Shown here one piece after another: positions 29,578 to 30,167 of a stretch of 30,167 nucleotides of DNA. How positions within the stretch are numbered: position 1 is the stretch's first letter; each line of letters begins with the position of its first letter. A program made the position numbers and the translations under genes. Source of the stretch: Gaiellasilicea sp963794385 (GTDB taxonomy: Bacteria; Actinomycetota; Thermoleophilia; Gaiellales; Gaiellaceae); the NCBI GenBank assembly GCA_963794385.1, contig CAWCDT010000016.1, forward strand, positions 1 through 30,167, in the 5' to 3' direction. The notes below the pieces were generated by a model, which ran no database searches, was not told the origin of the DNA, and saw only the letters and a list, made by a program, of their open reading frames with translations.

Positions 29578-30167
29578 GAGGACGCCTCCGACCAGGTCGC
29601 CGGCTCGACGACGACATGCTCGACGGGCAGCTTCGACTCGCTCCGTAGCCGTCCCACCAGGTCGCGGCGGAGCCACGATGGGGGCTTCTGCTCGGGGAAG
29701 GTGGCGACGAGGATCGAGTCGATGCGCTCATCGCGGACGGCGTGCATCGCGGCCGTGAACGGATCCGGGTGCGCGACCTGGCCGTGCGCCTCGATCCCCT
29801 CCGAGCGGAGCCGCGCCAGCGCGCGGCGCAGGCGCTCCTCGAAGGCCTGGGGAACGAAGCCGTGGCCCTGGTCGGGACCTGGCCTTGCCGGCAGGTCGTC
29901 TGGAACAGCGCCGCGGGGTTCGTGTCCAGGCCCGCTCGCGGTCCGGCGAACAGCAGCGGCCCAGCACGGTCTCGTTCGCGACCACGAGCACGTTCTCCGC
30001 GCCGGTGCGTGACGCGACGTCGGAGACGACGTGCTCGACCGGGATCGAGCCGGCCGCCTTACGAATATCCTCGAGCAGGTTGCGCCGACGCCAGCCCGAC
30101 TTGTCGTCCGGGTGCGTCGAGACAACGAGCTCGTCGGGGCGCTCGGTCGCGATCGCGTCCTTCACAG
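29574..30167 (-). CDS. Tandem universal-stress-like protein, 5' end off window, frameshifted as read
   Basis: The gene enters from the right edge, and the GTG at 30165 is probably an internal valine. The first part has D-E-L-V-V-S-T-H-P-D-D-K-S-G-W, V-E-H-V-V-S-D-V and then E-N-V-L-V-V-A-N-E-T-V-L-G. The second part, in another frame, has E-R-L-R-R-A-L-A-R-L, then D-S-I-L-V-A-T-F-P-E-Q-K and V-E-H-V-V-V-E. Together they form two copies of the USP-like module. Between about 29870 and 29957 no frame reads well; a net single-base insertion would join the halves. The function is unknown. Its stop overlaps the start of oxidase subunit III, so the two are co-expressed. Confidence 0.75.

Noticed and set aside
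1..30167. CRISPR array, tRNA or rRNA genes, prophage
   Set aside because: No regularly spaced direct repeats, no cloverleaf-like sequence and no structural phage genes were found on reading either strand.

Overview
The window is about 70% G+C or higher by eye, gene-dense on both strands, and has the look of a deep-branching actinobacterium. Thermoleophilia (Gaiellales/Solirubrobacterales-like) is my best guess. The basis is gene content: a SUF system with SufU and a Rieske ferredoxin, an EttA-type ABC-F protein, TatA/TatC, a short cytochrome oxidase subunit III, many GTG/TTG starts, and start codons sitting 6-8 bases behind a TANNNT box (leaderless transcripts). No rRNA, tRNA, CRISPR array or phage module was seen.

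Layout. 1-258: 3' end of an unrecognised gene. 255-3520 (minus): a tight run reading methyltransferase, LON-domain protein, sufS, sufU, Rieske protein. 3562-5232 (plus): ettA. 5237-9860 (minus): secreted beta-propeller/RTX protein, two small lipoproteins (one thioredoxin-like), and an M6 metalloprotease. 9992-16768 (plus): MFS exporter, FAD-linked oxidase, YceH-like protein, a cyclooxygenase/alpha-dioxygenase-like heme peroxidase, an MBL-fold protein and an alpha/beta hydrolase, the last three coupled. 16844-17899: orphan PAS histidine kinase. 17902-22389 (minus): sufC-sufB-VOC-VOC-VOC-sufD, with overlapping starts and stops almost throughout. 22426-23439 (minus): SDR oxidoreductase. 23492-27713 (plus): tatA, tatC, amidohydrolase, TPR membrane protein, STAS anti-anti-sigma factor, diheme cytochrome c lipoprotein. 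27686-28205: a REP-associated transposase (RAYT) bracketed by a perfect 22-bp inverted repeat. 28307-30167 (minus): two universal-stress-like genes flanking cytochrome oxidase subunit III.

How the genes fit together. Two minus-strand loci 15-20 kb apart supply Fe-S cluster assembly: sulfur mobilisation and transfer (SufS/SufU plus a Rieske protein) and the scaffold (SufBCD). Three tandem VOC (glyoxalase-fold) genes lie inside the scaffold operon. TatA/TatC would export folded proteins, and the diheme cytochrome c and oxidase subunit III belong to aerobic respiration.

A striking property of the sequence as given is that at least eight genes, all on the minus strand, are broken by single-base indels whose reversal restores a normal protein (sufS, propeller/RTX, thioredoxin-like lipoprotein, sufD, VOC2, RAYT, oxidase subunit III, USP-like). 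Because this hits core genes and at least one G run, base-calling or assembly error is the most economical explanation, but real decay cannot be excluded from sequence alone. The most interesting biology is the VOC trio in the suf operon, the peroxidase/MBL/hydrolase module, the RAYT with its REP-like repeats, and the repeated leaderless promoter pattern.
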